Positions 36,730-44,654 of a stretch of DNA of 44,654 nt are shown piece after piece. Where the stretch lies: positions 1-44,654 of the forward strand of contig JAACUG010000076.1 in NCBI GenBank assembly GCA_009993045.1. The letters run 5' to 3'. Positions within the stretch are counted from its first letter, which is position 1, and each line of letters opens with the position of its first letter. A program made the position numbers and the translations under genes. Under the pieces are notes generated by a model. That model saw only the letters and a list, made by a program, of their open reading frames with translations. It had not been told where the DNA came from and made no database searches. The DNA is from Cyanobacteria bacterium CG_2015-22_32_23. GTDB taxonomy: Bacteria > Cyanobacteriota > Cyanobacteriia > Cyanobacteriales > Cyanobacteriaceae.

Positions 36730-37845
36730 TTATTTATTTTTAGCTTGATTTTTAGCTTGTTCGAGGGCAACTTCTTTCATGGCTTCAAAAGAGTTACGAT
36801 TAGATGCTCCTTCAATGGCTTTTACCGCTAAATCTTGGACTTGTTTTAAGGCAGAATCTAGTTGTTGTGAGAGATTATTTAAACGATTTTCGTTACTTAA
36901 AATAGTCGATTCTAAGGCTTGTATTCTGAGTTGATAATTTTGAGTTTCTCCTTCAATTTCTTTCTGTCTTAAATCGGTTTTTATTTTTGCTTGATAATTA
37001 CCAATTCCTTTACCTTCTTCTTTAGCTTTTTTAATTTCTGTCTCTAATTTTGCCTCAAATTCTTCTACTTTTTGTTTGGCGATCGCATATTCTTTTTCTA
37101 GATTACTAAGATCTTTTTCTCGATTTTCCCATAGTTTTTGTTGTTGTTGACGAACTTCTTGTAAATCCTTATAAAGTTGATTTAATTCTTGTTCAAAATT
37201 TTCTTGATCTAGTTGTCTAGTTAAAGTTAAATTATATTGATATTCTTCGTTTTCTCGTTGTTTATTTTTAAGATAATTATCGTTACGAAGTTTAATTTCT
37301 CGTTGTTTATTTTCTTGTTCTTTTAGCCATTCTTTTTTCAGAGTATCTAACTCTTGTCCTAAAATTTCTTGTCTTTGATTATACTCATTAAATAAACTTT
37401 TAGTACTCTCATCATAAGTAGCTAATAAATTGTTTAAAGTATCATCTTCAATAGTTTCTAAATCGTGTAATTCTTGCAATTGATTTAACTCTAATTGAAT
37501 ATCATTTTCTAACTTTTCTAAAGTAGATGCTTCGGTAATTAATTGCTCCGAAAGTTGACTAACAGCACTACCAAAACCTATTTGTAACTGTTCTAAATTT
37601 TGGATGACTTGTTCAATATTATTAATTTTATTCATAGAGTTTAAAGAAAGATTTTCAGGAGGTTTAGGTACAGATTTTACGGGGGGATTATTGACTATTT
37701 TTTGAGCATTTTCTAAGGCTTTTTGTTGCACTTGAGATTGTTTTTGCCCTAATTCAACTTGCTTTTGTAAATTAGATTTTTCTTGTTCTAATTCTTGATA
37801 AGCTGCTAAAATTTCTGCTTTGGTACTTTTAGAATTAATGGACAT
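36730..37845 (-). CDS. Coiled-coil protein A (371 residues)
   Basis: No named family recognised. It is almost entirely charged, helical heptad sequence. Residues 1-60 are a first coil and a Pro-rich break follows (VPKPPENL). The block from about 72 to 135 (KINNIEQVIQNLEQLQIGFG..) is shared with the neighbouring protein B, and a long coil (150-290) and a C-terminal coil ending KQVQDLAVKAIEGASN follow. No signal peptide, membrane helix or enzymatic motif. It lies 194 bases downstream of protein B on the same strand. A filament, scaffold or mechanical role is a guess from composition only; cyanobacteria are known to contain coiled-coil, intermediate-filament-like proteins. Confidence 0.75.
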   Translation of the reverse strand: MSINSKSTKAEILAAYQELEQEKSNLQKQVELGQKQSQVQQKALENAQKIVNNPPVKSVPKPPENLSLNSMNKINNIEQVIQNLEQLQIGFGSAVSQLSEQLITEASTLEKLENDIQLELNQLQELHDLETIEDDTLNNLLATYDESTKSLFNEYNQRQEILGQELDTLKKEWLKEQENKQREIKLRNDNYLKNKQRENEEYQYNLTLTRQLDQENFEQELNQLYKDLQEVRQQQQKLWENREKDLSNLEKEYAIAKQKVEEFEAKLETEIKKAKEEGKGIGNYQAKIKTDLRQKEIEGETQNYQLRIQALESTILSNENRLNNLSQQLDSALKQVQDLAVKAIEGASNRNSFEAMKEVALEQAKNQAKNK

Positions 37846-38039
37846 ATTTTTACCCTTTTTATTGTTAATAAAGTTTGTTTTTAAGACTTCAATTATTCAT
37901 ATTTATAACTTCTCTACTTACTACCTTAATCCTTTAAGTTTTAAGATTATAAGTAATTAAAAGCTATTTTTGCATAAGTCTTTAATCTTGATATAATTGT
38001 CGCCAATATATACCCTAATGATAAGAAAATTTAGGAGAA

Positions 38040-39017
38040 TTAATTATTAGGTTGAAAAGCTCTTAAAGCTAAATTTTGAGCCTGATTTGTGGCGTTTTGA
38101 AGTTGTGTAATAATGGCTTCTATTTGTTCAGTTTGTTGCTGAATTTTAGCTTCTAAAGATAATAGTTTAAATTCATAACCTTGTTTAGTTGATTCCCATT
38201 CTTTTTCGAGTAAATTAACTTTAACTTGAGCTTCTCTATCAGCTTCTTTAATGGCTTCACCACGAGCTTTATTTACTTCTGTTTTAATTTGCTCTTCAAA
38301 ACCTTCAATTTTTTTCTGATTACTATTAAATTCTTCTTCTTGACTATTTAAAATAGTTTCTCTTTCTTGCCAAAGTTTATTTTTATCTAAATCTGTTAAC
38401 CGTAATTCTCTTTCTTGATTTCTTTTTTCTTCTTCATATTGATCACTTTTAATTTTTCTTCCTATTTCTAATTGATAGTTAAAATCAGCTTCTAACTCTT
38501 GTCTTTGTTGAGTTAAAAGTTCTAATTCTTCAGCTATTTTTATGGTAAATTCTGCATCTTCTTTTTCCCAGTTTTTACGGAATTTTTCTTTTTGTAAAGT
38601 TATATTATTTTGTGCTGTTTCAATTTGAGTTTCAAGAGAAGTTAATCTTTCTTGATGTTCTTGTCTTAAAATATATAAAGCATCAGCAACTAAACGAACT
38701 TTTTGCAATTGGGCTAACTTTTCTGTTTCAACAGTTATGGCTTTTTTTAGCTCTATTAAAACCTCAGATTCTGTTTGTAATCTAGTTGCTATTTCTTTAG
38801 TTAAATTACTAAAATCTAACTGTAAAGTAGCCATACTATTAACAATATTATTAACGGTATAATCAGCGACTTTGGTTAATAAAGCCTTATTTTTTTCTTT
38901 CTCTACGGCTTCTTCCTTTGTTTCAACTTTCGACTGTTTTAGTTGATATTGTGCGAATAATTGCCCAAAAGCTAACATTATTTGATCTTTACTTTCTTTG
39001 ACTTCAACTTGACTCAT
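38040..39017 (-). CDS. Coiled-coil protein B (325 residues), paralogue of A
   Basis: No named family recognised. The N-terminal 50 residues are specific. The block from about 55 to 118 (TVNNIVNSMATLQLDFSNL..) aligns with the equivalent block of protein A, and the central coil has the same DLD/LEK-type heptads. The C-terminal part (KIEGFEEQIKTEVNKARGE .. NQAQNLALRAFQ) matches KVEEFEAKLETEIKKAKEE .. KQVQDLAVKAIE of protein A. The two are therefore tandem paralogues. Transcription probably starts from the palindrome-centred promoter shared with the XRE gene. No membrane segment or catalytic motif is seen. Confidence 0.75.
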   Translation of the reverse strand: MSQVEVKESKDQIMLAFGQLFAQYQLKQSKVETKEEAVEKEKNKALLTKVADYTVNNIVNSMATLQLDFSNLTKEIATRLQTESEVLIELKKAITVETEKLAQLQKVRLVADALYILRQEHQERLTSLETQIETAQNNITLQKEKFRKNWEKEDAEFTIKIAEELELLTQQRQELEADFNYQLEIGRKIKSDQYEEEKRNQERELRLTDLDKNKLWQERETILNSQEEEFNSNQKKIEGFEEQIKTEVNKARGEAIKEADREAQVKVNLLEKEWESTKQGYEFKLLSLEAKIQQQTEQIEAIITQLQNATNQAQNLALRAFQPNN

Positions 39018-39027
39018 AATAGCAAAC

Positions 39028-39084
39028 TTGACTTTTTATTCAACATGACATTATCATGATAACTAATGTTGATTTTTTCGTCAA
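39028..39084. promoter_or_regulatory. Overlapping divergent promoters centred on the palindrome TTATCATGATAA
   Basis: Plus strand: TTGACT (39028-39033), 18 bases, TATCAT (39052-39057), toward the XRE gene. Minus strand: TTGACG (39084-39079), 17 bases, TATCAT (39061-39056), toward the coiled-coil genes. Both -10 boxes lie in the 12-bp perfect palindrome 39051-39062, flanked by CAACAT/ATGTTG arms. One bound regulator could control both directions. Confidence 0.6.
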
Positions 39085-39118
39085 CTAAAATAGTGGTTTT
39101 TTGTTCAAGGAGAAAAAA

Positions 39119-39463
39119 ATGATAGAAATAATAGATTTTGGGATGTTAATCAAAGAAGCAAGAAAACAAAAAGGCTATACCCAAAGGCAGTTAGCGAAAC
39201 AATTAGGCATTGATTTTACTTATCTTTCTAAGTTAGAAAATAGTCGCCCTGATTATGCACCAAAAGAAGAGTTAATTAGGAAATTAGCAGAGTATCTTAA
39301 TTTAGATGAAGAGGAGTTAATCTTTTTAGCAGGGCGTATTCCTTCACAAGATGAGGACTTAATTAAGCAACATTATCAAAATATGCCTTTATTATTTCGA
39401 CGTATGAGGGAAAATCCCGAATTTGCCGCTAAAATATTTCAACAAGCGCAACAAGACAGTTAA
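39119..39463 (+). CDS. XRE-family helix-turn-helix regulator
   Basis: A 114-residue DNA-binding protein. The ATG at 39119 is preceded by AAGGAG at good distance; a TTG frame at 39101 is rejected. The HTH is MLIKEARKQKGYTQRQLAKQLGIDFTYLSKLEN (core quoted: YTQRQLAKQLGIDFTYLSKL), residues about 8-60. A C-terminal tail (about 78-114, QDEDLIKQHYQNMPLLFRRM..) may dimerise or bind a partner. It is divergent from the coiled-coil pair; the shared palindrome suggests it controls itself and them. No metalloprotease partner of the ImmA type is adjacent. Confidence 0.88.
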   Translation: MIEIIDFGMLIKEARKQKGYTQRQLAKQLGIDFTYLSKLENSRPDYAPKEELIRKLAEYLNLDEEELIFLAGRIPSQDEDLIKQHYQNMPLLFRRMRENPEFAAKIFQQAQQDS

Positions 39464-39580
39464 TGACTTCGGTTGTCATAAAATCTGGATAAACAAATCG
39501 AGAATTTATTTACTGATTAGATTACAATGATCGAGATCATCTAAGTTCGATATAAACTAAAGAGTTAAAGCGATAAATCT

Positions 39581-42500
39581 ATGCCACGTCGTGAAGATAT
39601 AAACAAAATTCTTATTTTAGGTTCAGGACCGATTGTTATTGGACAAGCCTGTGAATTTGACTATTCTGGTACACAAGCCTGTAAAGCGCTACGAGAAGAA
39701 GGGTATGAAGTAGTATTAGTTAACTCTAATCCTGCCACTATTATGACAGATCCTGAGACCGCTGAACGTACTTATGTTGAACCTATTACCCCCGAAATTG
39801 TCGAGAAAGTAATCGCAAAAGAAAGACCTGACGCACTTCTACCTACAATGGGAGGACAAACTGCTCTTAATACCGCCGTATCTTTAGCAGAATCTGGAGT
39901 GTTAAATAAATATGGCGTTGAATTGATTGGCGCTAAATTACCTGCCATAAAAATGGCCGAAGACAGGGAATTATTTAAAGAAGCCATGGCAAGAATTGGT
40001 GTGCCAGTATGCCCTTCAGGTATTGCTAGTAACTGGGATGAAGCTAAAGCAGTAGGGGAAGAAATTGGTTCATATCCTTTGATTATACGTCCTGCTTTTA
40101 CCATGGGGGGTACTGGTGGAGGTATTGCTTATAACCAAGAAGAATACGAAGAAATGGCGAAATTTGGGATTGATGCGTCTCCCATGTCTCAGATTCTCGT
40201 GGAAAAATCTCTTATTGGTTGGAAGGAATATGAGTTAGAAGTGATGCGAGATTTGGAGGATAATGTAGTGATTATCTGTTCCATTGAAAATATTGATCCT
40301 ATGGGAATCCATACTGGAGATTCTATCACCGTTGCTCCCGCTCAAACTTTAACCGATAAAGAATATCAACGTTTAAGAGATTATTCTAAGGCAATTATTC
40401 GAGAGATTGGAGTAGAAACAGGAGGTTCAAATATTCAGTTTTCCGTTAACCCTCTCAATGGTGACGTTATTGTCATTGAAATGAACCCTCGTGTATCTCG
40501 TTCTTCTGCTTTGGCATCAAAAGCTACAGGTTTCCCCATCGCTAAATTTGCCGCTAAATTAGCCGTTGGTTACAGTTTAGATGAAATTTCTAACGATATT
40601 ACTAAGAAAACTCCTGCTTCTTTTGAACCGACTATAGACTATGTTGTCACTAAGATTCCTCGTTTTGCTTTTGAAAAATTCCCCGGCTCATCTTCCACTT
40701 TAACTACACAAATGAAGTCTGTAGGGGAAGCTATGGCTATCGGGCGTACTTTTGCTGAATCTTTCCAAAAAGCCCTAAGATCTCTCGAAACTGGTCGTTT
40801 TGGCTTTGGCTGTGATAAACATGAGTCCTTACCTACTTTATCGCAAATTAGCTCTCAATTACGCACTCCTACTCCTGAAAGAATTTTTAGTGTTTATCAT
40901 GGTTTTCGTTTAGGCATGAGTGTTGAGCAAATTTATGAATTAACCGCCATTGATCCTTGGTTTTTGGATAAAATGCAAGAAATTGTACAAATCGAAAAGT
41001 ACATCAGACGTAAGCCATTAAAACAACTTACCTCCATCGAAATGCGTTTTATTAAACAACATGGTTTTAGCGATCGCCAAATTGCTTTTGCCACCAAAAC
41101 CACGGAAGACGAAGTGAGAGATTTCCGTAAATCTTTGGGAATTTTGCCTATTTATAAATTAGTTGATACTTGCGCAGCAGAATTTGAAGCCTTTACTCCT
41201 TATTATTACTCCACCTATGAAGCAGGAGAAAATGAAAGTATCCCTACCGATAGACGCAAAGTCATGATTTTAGGAGGTGGCCCTAATCGTATCGGTCAAG
41301 GTATAGAATTTGATTATTGTTGTTGTCATGCTTCTTTCTCTCTTCAAGATGCTGGTTTTGAAACCATCATGGTTAACTCTAACCCTGAAACCGTTTCCAC
41401 TGATTACGATACTAGCGATCGCCTTTATTTTGAACCGTTGACAAAAGAAGACGTATTAAACATCATCGAGGCGGAAAATCCTGAAGGAATAATTATTCAA
41501 TTCGGCGGACAAACTCCCCTAAAATTAGCACTACCGTTGAAAAACTATCTTGCAGATCCTAATACTACCGTAACCACTAAAATTTGGGGTACTTCTCCTG
41601 ATTCTATAGATACTGCTGAAGATCGAGAAAAATTCGAAGCGATTTTAGGTGAATTAGAGATTAAACAACCACCCAATGGTATCGCACGGAGTTTTCAAGA
41701 ATCGAAAATCATTTCTAACAAAATCGGTTATCCTGTGGTAGTTCGTCCTTCTTATGTACTTGGTGGTCGTGGTATGCGGATTGTTTATAATGATGCTGAG
41801 TTAGAACAATACATGAAATATGCTGTGGACATTGAGCCAGATCATCCTATTTTAATCGATAAATTCCTGCAAAATGCCATCGAGGTGGACGTTGACGCTA
41901 TTTGTGATCTGACAGGACAAGTCGTTATCGGTGGTATTATGGAGCATATTGAAGAAGCAGGAGTACATTCGGGAGATTCTGCTTGTTCAATTCCTTATAT
42001 TACTCTTTCTGAAACCACTGTCAACACTTTGCGTACATGGACAGAAAAACTGGCACAATCCTTAAAAGTAGTGGGTTTAATGAATATTCAATATGCTGTA
42101 CAAGGAGACACTTGTTACATCTTAGAAGCTAACCCTCGAGCATCCCGTACTGTACCCTTTGTGTCGAAAGCCATAGGACGACCTTTAGCAAAAATTGCTT
42201 CTTTAGTGATGTCAGGAAAAACTCTTAAAGAGTTGGGAGTAACAGAGGAAATTATCCCTAAACACGTTGCAGTTAAAGAGGCAGTGTTACCTTTTAATAA
42301 ATTTGTAGGTACAGATACTTTACTTGGTCCTGAAATGCGGAGTACAGGGGAGGTTATGGGCATAGACAGGGATTTTGGTAAGGCATTCGCTAAAGCTGAA
42401 ATAGGTGCTGGAGTAGCAATTCATACATCAGGTACAGTATTTATTTCCATGAATGACAGGGATAAAGAAGCCATTGTACCCGTAGCTAAAGACTTGGTGG

Positions 42501-42826
42501 AGTTGGGCTTCAAGATAGTTGCGACAGGCGGTACTAAAAAGGTATTACTTGATCATGGAGTCAAAAACGTTGAATTAGTTTTAAAATTACACGAAGGTCG
42601 TCCTCATGTAGTTGATGCTATTAAAAATAAGCAAATTCAATTCATCATCAACACTCCTAATAGTGAAGAAGAAACCCAAATGGACGGGCGTAAAATTCGG
42701 CGATCGGCTTTAGACTATAAGTTACCGATTATTACCACCATCGCTGGCGCTAAAGCAACGGTGGAGGCAATTCGATCTCTCCAGTCTGAACCTTTACAGG
42801 TTAAGGCTTTACAAGATTATTTCTAA
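39581..42826 (+). CDS. carB: Carbamoyl-phosphate synthase large subunit
   Basis: It makes carbamoyl phosphate from ammonia, bicarbonate and two ATP for pyrimidines and arginine, with CarA supplying ammonia from glutamine. The 1081-residue protein has two ATP-grasp halves: carboxyphosphate domain (1-400, opening [21 protein letters not shown], quoted in part: [20 protein letters not shown]), the oligomerisation region (about 400-550), the carbamoyl half (about 550-935, [18 protein letters not shown]) and a C-terminal MGS-like allosteric domain (about 940-1081, [10 protein letters not shown]). Both halves have EMNPR or EANPR metal sites. carA is not in the window. It is probably monocistronic. 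Confidence 0.97.
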   Translation: MPRREDINKILILGSGPIVIGQACEFDYSGTQACKALREEGYEVVLVNSNPATIMTDPETAERTYVEPITPEIVEKVIAKERPDALLPTMGGQTALNTAVSLAESGVLNKYGVELIGAKLPAIKMAEDRELFKEAMARIGVPVCPSGIASNWDEAKAVGEEIGSYPLIIRPAFTMGGTGGGIAYNQEEYEEMAKFGIDASPMSQILVEKSLIGWKEYELEVMRDLEDNVVIICSIENIDPMGIHTGDSITVAPAQTLTDKEYQRLRDYSKAIIREIGVETGGSNIQFSVNPLNGDVIVIEMNPRVSRSSALASKATGFPIAKFAAKLAVGYSLDEISNDITKKTPASFEPTIDYVVTKIPRFAFEKFPGSSSTLTTQMKSVGEAMAIGRTFAESFQKALRSLETGRFGFGCDKHESLPTLSQISSQLRTPTPERIFSVYHGFRLGMSVEQIYELTAIDPWFLDKMQEIVQIEKYIRRKPLKQLTSIEMRFIKQHGFSDRQIAFATKTTEDEVRDFRKSLGILPIYKLVDTCAAEFEAFTPYYYSTYEAGENESIPTDRRKVMILGGGPNRIGQGIEFDYCCCHASFSLQDAGFETIMVNSNPETVSTDYDTSDRLYFEPLTKEDVLNIIEAENPEGIIIQFGGQTPLKLALPLKNYLADPNTTVTTKIWGTSPDSIDTAEDREKFEAILGELEIKQPPNGIARSFQESKIISNKIGYPVVVRPSYVLGGRGMRIVYNDAELEQYMKYAVDIEPDHPILIDKFLQNAIEVDVDAICDLTGQVVIGGIMEHIEEAGVHSGDSACSIPYITLSETTVNTLRTWTEKLAQSLKVVGLMNIQYAVQGDTCYILEANPRASRTVPFVSKAIGRPLAKIASLVMSGKTLKELGVTEEIIPKHVAVKEAVLPFNKFVGTDTLLGPEMRSTGEVMGIDRDFGKAFAKAEIGAGVAIHTSGTVFISMNDRDKEAIVPVAKDLVELGFKIVATGGTKKVLLDHGVKNVELVLKLHEGRPHVVDAIKNKQIQFIINTPNSEEETQMDGRKIRRSALDYKLPIITTIAGAKATVEAIRSLQSEPLQVKALQDYF

Positions 42827-42990
42827 GGCTTTTGGTGGGGTGGTGCTGACTGCCCTACTTTCTAAAAGATAATGGTAATATTATTGAGTATTGCCATGAA
42901 AAATATCTTAATATTTAACTAACAGATAGACATATTTTTTCGTTACGTTATTATCAAAAATTATTTCAGAGATGTTTATAAAGGTAAACT

Positions 42991-43425
42991 ATGGCTTTAT
43001 GGCGTTTATATTATCATCTTGTTTGGGGTACAAAAGATAGACTTCCTTTAATCTTACCTAAATATGAAGATGATTTATACAATTATATAATTGGCAAGTC
43101 TAATTATTTTAGTTGTATCGTTCATAGTGTTAATGGAGTGTCTGATCATCTTCATGTTATTGTTTCTATTCCTCCTAAAATATCTATCTCGGAATATGTG
43201 CAAAAAATTAAAGGCAGCACTTCTCATTATCTCACAGAAAAATATTTTTCCTCTTTTCAATGGCAAAAAGGTTACGGAGTTTTTTCTATTAGTCACAAAA
43301 ATTTAGATCAAGCGATCAAATACGTCAAAAATCAAAAAACACACCACGCAAATTCTACGATTATTCCCATATTAGAAGATATAAAAAATCAAGACAATCC
43401 TCCTATTAAATATTCTGAAAAATAA
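42991..43425 (+). CDS. IS200-like Y1 HUH transposase
   Basis: A 144-residue single-strand DNA transposase of the IS200/TnpA type. It opens with YYHLVWGTKDRLPLI. The HUH metal motif is HLH at residues 53-55 in GVSDHLHVIVS, and the likely catalytic tyrosine is Tyr95 in WQKGYGVFSIS. Length is in the usual range. No tnpB neighbour and no clear terminal hairpins were found, so it may be an orphan or a domesticated REP-type (RAYT) relative. It ends against the stump of a toxin gene. Confidence 0.88.
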   Translation: MALWRLYYHLVWGTKDRLPLILPKYEDDLYNYIIGKSNYFSCIVHSVNGVSDHLHVIVSIPPKISISEYVQKIKGSTSHYLTEKYFSSFQWQKGYGVFSISHKNLDQAIKYVKNQKTHHANSTIIPILEDIKNQDNPPIKYSEK

Positions 43426-43568
43426 GAACAAATTATAATCCCTTAAAAGGTTATTTAAAAGGTTTATATTCTTATCGTTTAAATATCAAGGATAGAATCC
43501 TATCTGAAATTATTCCTGATGATAAAACAATCTTAATTATTAGGGCAAAAAGTCATTATGGAGACTAA
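43419..43568 (+). pseudogene. C-terminal remnant of a RelE/YoeB-like toxin
   Basis: After a TGA at 43416 the frame reads KIRTNYNPLKGYLKGLYSYR and then NIKDRILSEIIPDDKTILII and RAKSHYGD to a TAA at 43566. This is the typical last half of a RelE/ParE/YoeB toxin (PLKG.L.G..S.R, D.R..Y.I, RA..HYGD). No start codon and no N-terminal half remain; the IS200-like gene occupies the space upstream. It therefore cannot make a toxin. The antitoxin gene was not found. Confidence 0.75.
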
Positions 43569-43613
43569 TTTTTTATAAAAATATGATTTATTGCAAAGCA
43601 GTTTATTAGGCAA

Positions 43614-43650
43614 TTCTATTAATTAATTGAAATTTAATGAGATTTTATGA
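43614..43650. repeat. 37-bp direct repeat, left copy, flanking the toxin-antitoxin pair
   Basis: It begins TTCTATTAATTAATTGA and ends GAGATTTTATGA. It matches 44393-44429 with three transitions in 37 positions. Confidence 0.85.
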
Positions 43651-43743
43651 AAGGTTTGATCGATGAAAGGGGTGCAGTTTGATCGAACTCTTGAAATTGA
43701 ATGACAAAATAATTTGTGATCAGGTCAATAAATTATAAACTTT

Positions 43744-44016
43744 TTAATCTTGGGATTCTACTAATCTACCCGTAACAAATTTATGTAAAATACTAGAAAT
43801 TAATGTTTGATAGGGTATTCCTTCTTCGATCGCTTTTGTTTGAATTGCCTCTAAGTCAAGGGAAGATAATCTTAATGTAATTCGTTTATCTTTTGCTAGA
43901 GTTGCTTTTGCGTAACTTTGTATTTGCTGAAGACGTGTCACATTTCCTACCGACTCCCATTCGTCATTCTCAAAGGAGGCTAATAAGTCTTTTTCATCAT
44001 TGTTTAATTTATTCAT
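43744..44016 (-). CDS. CopG-like antitoxin (ribbon-helix-helix)
   Basis: A 90-residue protein with an acidic N-terminus (FENDEWESV) and a ribbon-helix-helix core RITLRLSSLDLEAIQTKAIEEG (key: strand ITLRLS, helix LEAIQTKA) followed by PYQTLISSILHKFVTGRL. The architecture is that of antitoxins paired with BrnT-type toxins. Its ATG overlaps the toxin stop by 4 bases (ATGA), giving translational coupling in a toxin-first operon. It should neutralise the toxin and repress the shared promoter. It lies inside the 37-bp direct repeats. Confidence 0.85.
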   Translation of the reverse strand: MNKLNNDEKDLLASFENDEWESVGNVTRLQQIQSYAKATLAKDKRITLRLSSLDLEAIQTKAIEEGIPYQTLISSILHKFVTGRLVESQD

Positions 44017-44291
44017 AAATCTTTATCTAAATATTGTTTTGTCGCTTTTCGAGAAGGAATAATTGTTTTAAAAAAAATTTCAGTTTCCGTTTCCACATAA
44101 GGAATTAGAAAGCAATAATTTTGTATTTTGACGATCATTAACCGTTGATTAGGATATTTTTCTTGATTGGGATGGATATAGTCGTCTAAAAGATTACCTT
44201 GATCGATACTCCCTAACACAGTTTCAAAGGAGATTCCCCTTTCTCTTATTAATTGTTTATTTTTATCCTGATTCCATCTAACAACTTTCAT
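44013..44291 (-). CDS. BrnT-like toxin
   Basis: A 92-residue RelE-fold ribonuclease candidate of the BrnT type: VRWNQDKNKQLIRERGISFE at the N-terminus and IIPSRKATKQYL at the C-terminus, matching the conserved (I)SARKAT end of the family. It is translated upstream of the CopG-like antitoxin with a 4-base overlap. A good promoter (TTGACA at 44327, TAAAAT at 44303, 18-base spacer) would start transcription at or next to the ATG, so the message may be nearly leaderless. Its action by mRNA cleavage is inferred from the family. Confidence 0.78.
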   Translation of the reverse strand: MKVVRWNQDKNKQLIRERGISFETVLGSIDQGNLLDDYIHPNQEKYPNQRLMIVKIQNYCFLIPYVETETEIFFKTIIPSRKATKQYLDKDL

Positions 44292-44297
44292 AGATTA

Positions 44298-44327
44298 ATT
44301 TTACATTTTTAGTCTGTAGAATGTCAA
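44298..44327 (-). promoter_or_regulatory. Promoter of the toxin-antitoxin operon
   Basis: Read on the minus strand, TTGACA (44327-44322) and TAAAAT (44303-44298) are separated by 18 bases. The predicted start of transcription is close to the toxin start codon at 44291. Confidence 0.5.
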
Positions 44328-44392
44328 TGTTAAAATAGTCAGTTATTAGTAGATTATATATGACTACTTTTTAAGCTTGATCGATAATAAAA

Positions 44393-44429
44393 TTCCATTA
44401 ATTAATTGAAGTTTGATGAGATTTTATGA
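44393..44429. repeat. 37-bp direct repeat, right copy
   Basis: It begins TTCCATTAATTAATTGA and ends GAGATTTTATGA, partner of 43614-43650. The two starts are 779 bases apart and frame the toxin-antitoxin operon. Confidence 0.85.
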
Positions 44430-44579
44430 TACCTGAGTTCGAGATTAAAAATCTTTTAAAATAAAGGCGATGGAGTAATAATTGTTCAAATTTTAGGTAT
44501 AAAAAATAATTAAATAAAGGTAAATAAGAGCAAAAAATAAATTGTTCATAAGTTTAAATTAATTCTTGTTACTATTTCC
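44430..44579. other. Non-coding AT-rich stretch near the right edge
   Basis: No gene or clear signal is seen between the right direct repeat and the possible transposon end. Confidence 0.5.
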
Positions 44580-44654
44580 GCTCTATGAAACTTACTCAAA
44601 CTTGATCAATGAGTCAAGTTCCCACTCTTCATGGGATGGACGTTCACTTCCTGC
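44580..44654 (-). mobile_element. Possible right end of an IS200/IS605-like element (cut by the window edge)
   Basis: Read on the minus strand it gives GCAGGAAGTGAAC, a hairpin TCCCA..TGGGA and then GTGGGAACTTGACTCAT. This order parallels the relic at 27850-27905 (GTAGGAAGTCAAC, hairpin, GTGGGTAGTTCACATGA). The element body would lie beyond the window. Confidence 0.35.

Overview
The window comes from a low-GC cyanobacterium, probably unicellular and close to Cyanobacterium or Geminocystis. The allophycocyanin operon apcA-apcB-apcC is diagnostic. The palindrome GCGATCGC (HIP1) occurs 13 times (1652, 4617, 8075, 9904, 14609, 15866, 21548, 22971, 27034, 32753, 37079, 41075, 41415; approximate starts). 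Heptanucleotide tandem repeats and a phosphoketolase also fit. Genus assignment is inference; no rRNA or tRNA gene was found.

Layout. 1-4 kb: phosphoketolase (minus) divergent from gpsA. 4-13 kb: two paralogous hybrid histidine kinases bracket a Co/Ni ECF transporter operon (cbiM-cbiQ-cbiO, minus). The first kinase has lost its N-terminus, and both carry translated palindromic repeats in the ATPase domain. 12.8-21 kb: proB, a GT4 glycosyltransferase, a tandem PTPS/QueD-like protein, a secreted C-type lectin, an RlpA-like protein, an inositol monophosphatase, an HNH/KGK pair and tsaE. 21-26 kb: an M16 peptidase, the hisA-ferredoxin-trmL cluster and the apc operon. 26.5-30.5 kb: queA, a decayed IS200/IS605-like end, a sirohydrochlorin-chelatase-like gene, fabG and a membrane-anchored HTH protein. 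30.6-36.5 kb: a PadR regulator divergent from an efflux adaptor and RND pump, with an S23/four-helix-bundle gene lying between them and framed by oppositely oriented heptamer arrays. 36.7-39.5 kb: two tandem paralogous coiled-coil proteins divergent from an XRE regulator across a palindrome-centred double promoter. 39.6-42.8 kb: carB. 43-44.65 kb: an accessory corner with an IS200-like transposase, the C-terminal stump of a RelE/YoeB-like toxin, a BrnT-like/CopG-like toxin-antitoxin pair between 37-bp direct repeats, and a possible second IS605-like end at the window edge.

How the genes work together. Most genes are core: central carbon flux (xfp, gpsA), amino acid and pyrimidine synthesis (proB, hisA, carB), fatty acid synthesis (fabG), tRNA modification (queA, tsaE, trmL) and light harvesting (apcABC). 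The most unusual material is repeat-driven: repeats have entered the kinase reading frames, supplied the C-terminus and stop codon of the efflux adaptor, and framed the S23 gene. The best candidates for an undescribed unit are the coiled-coil pair with its XRE regulator and the S23 cassette in the efflux operon.
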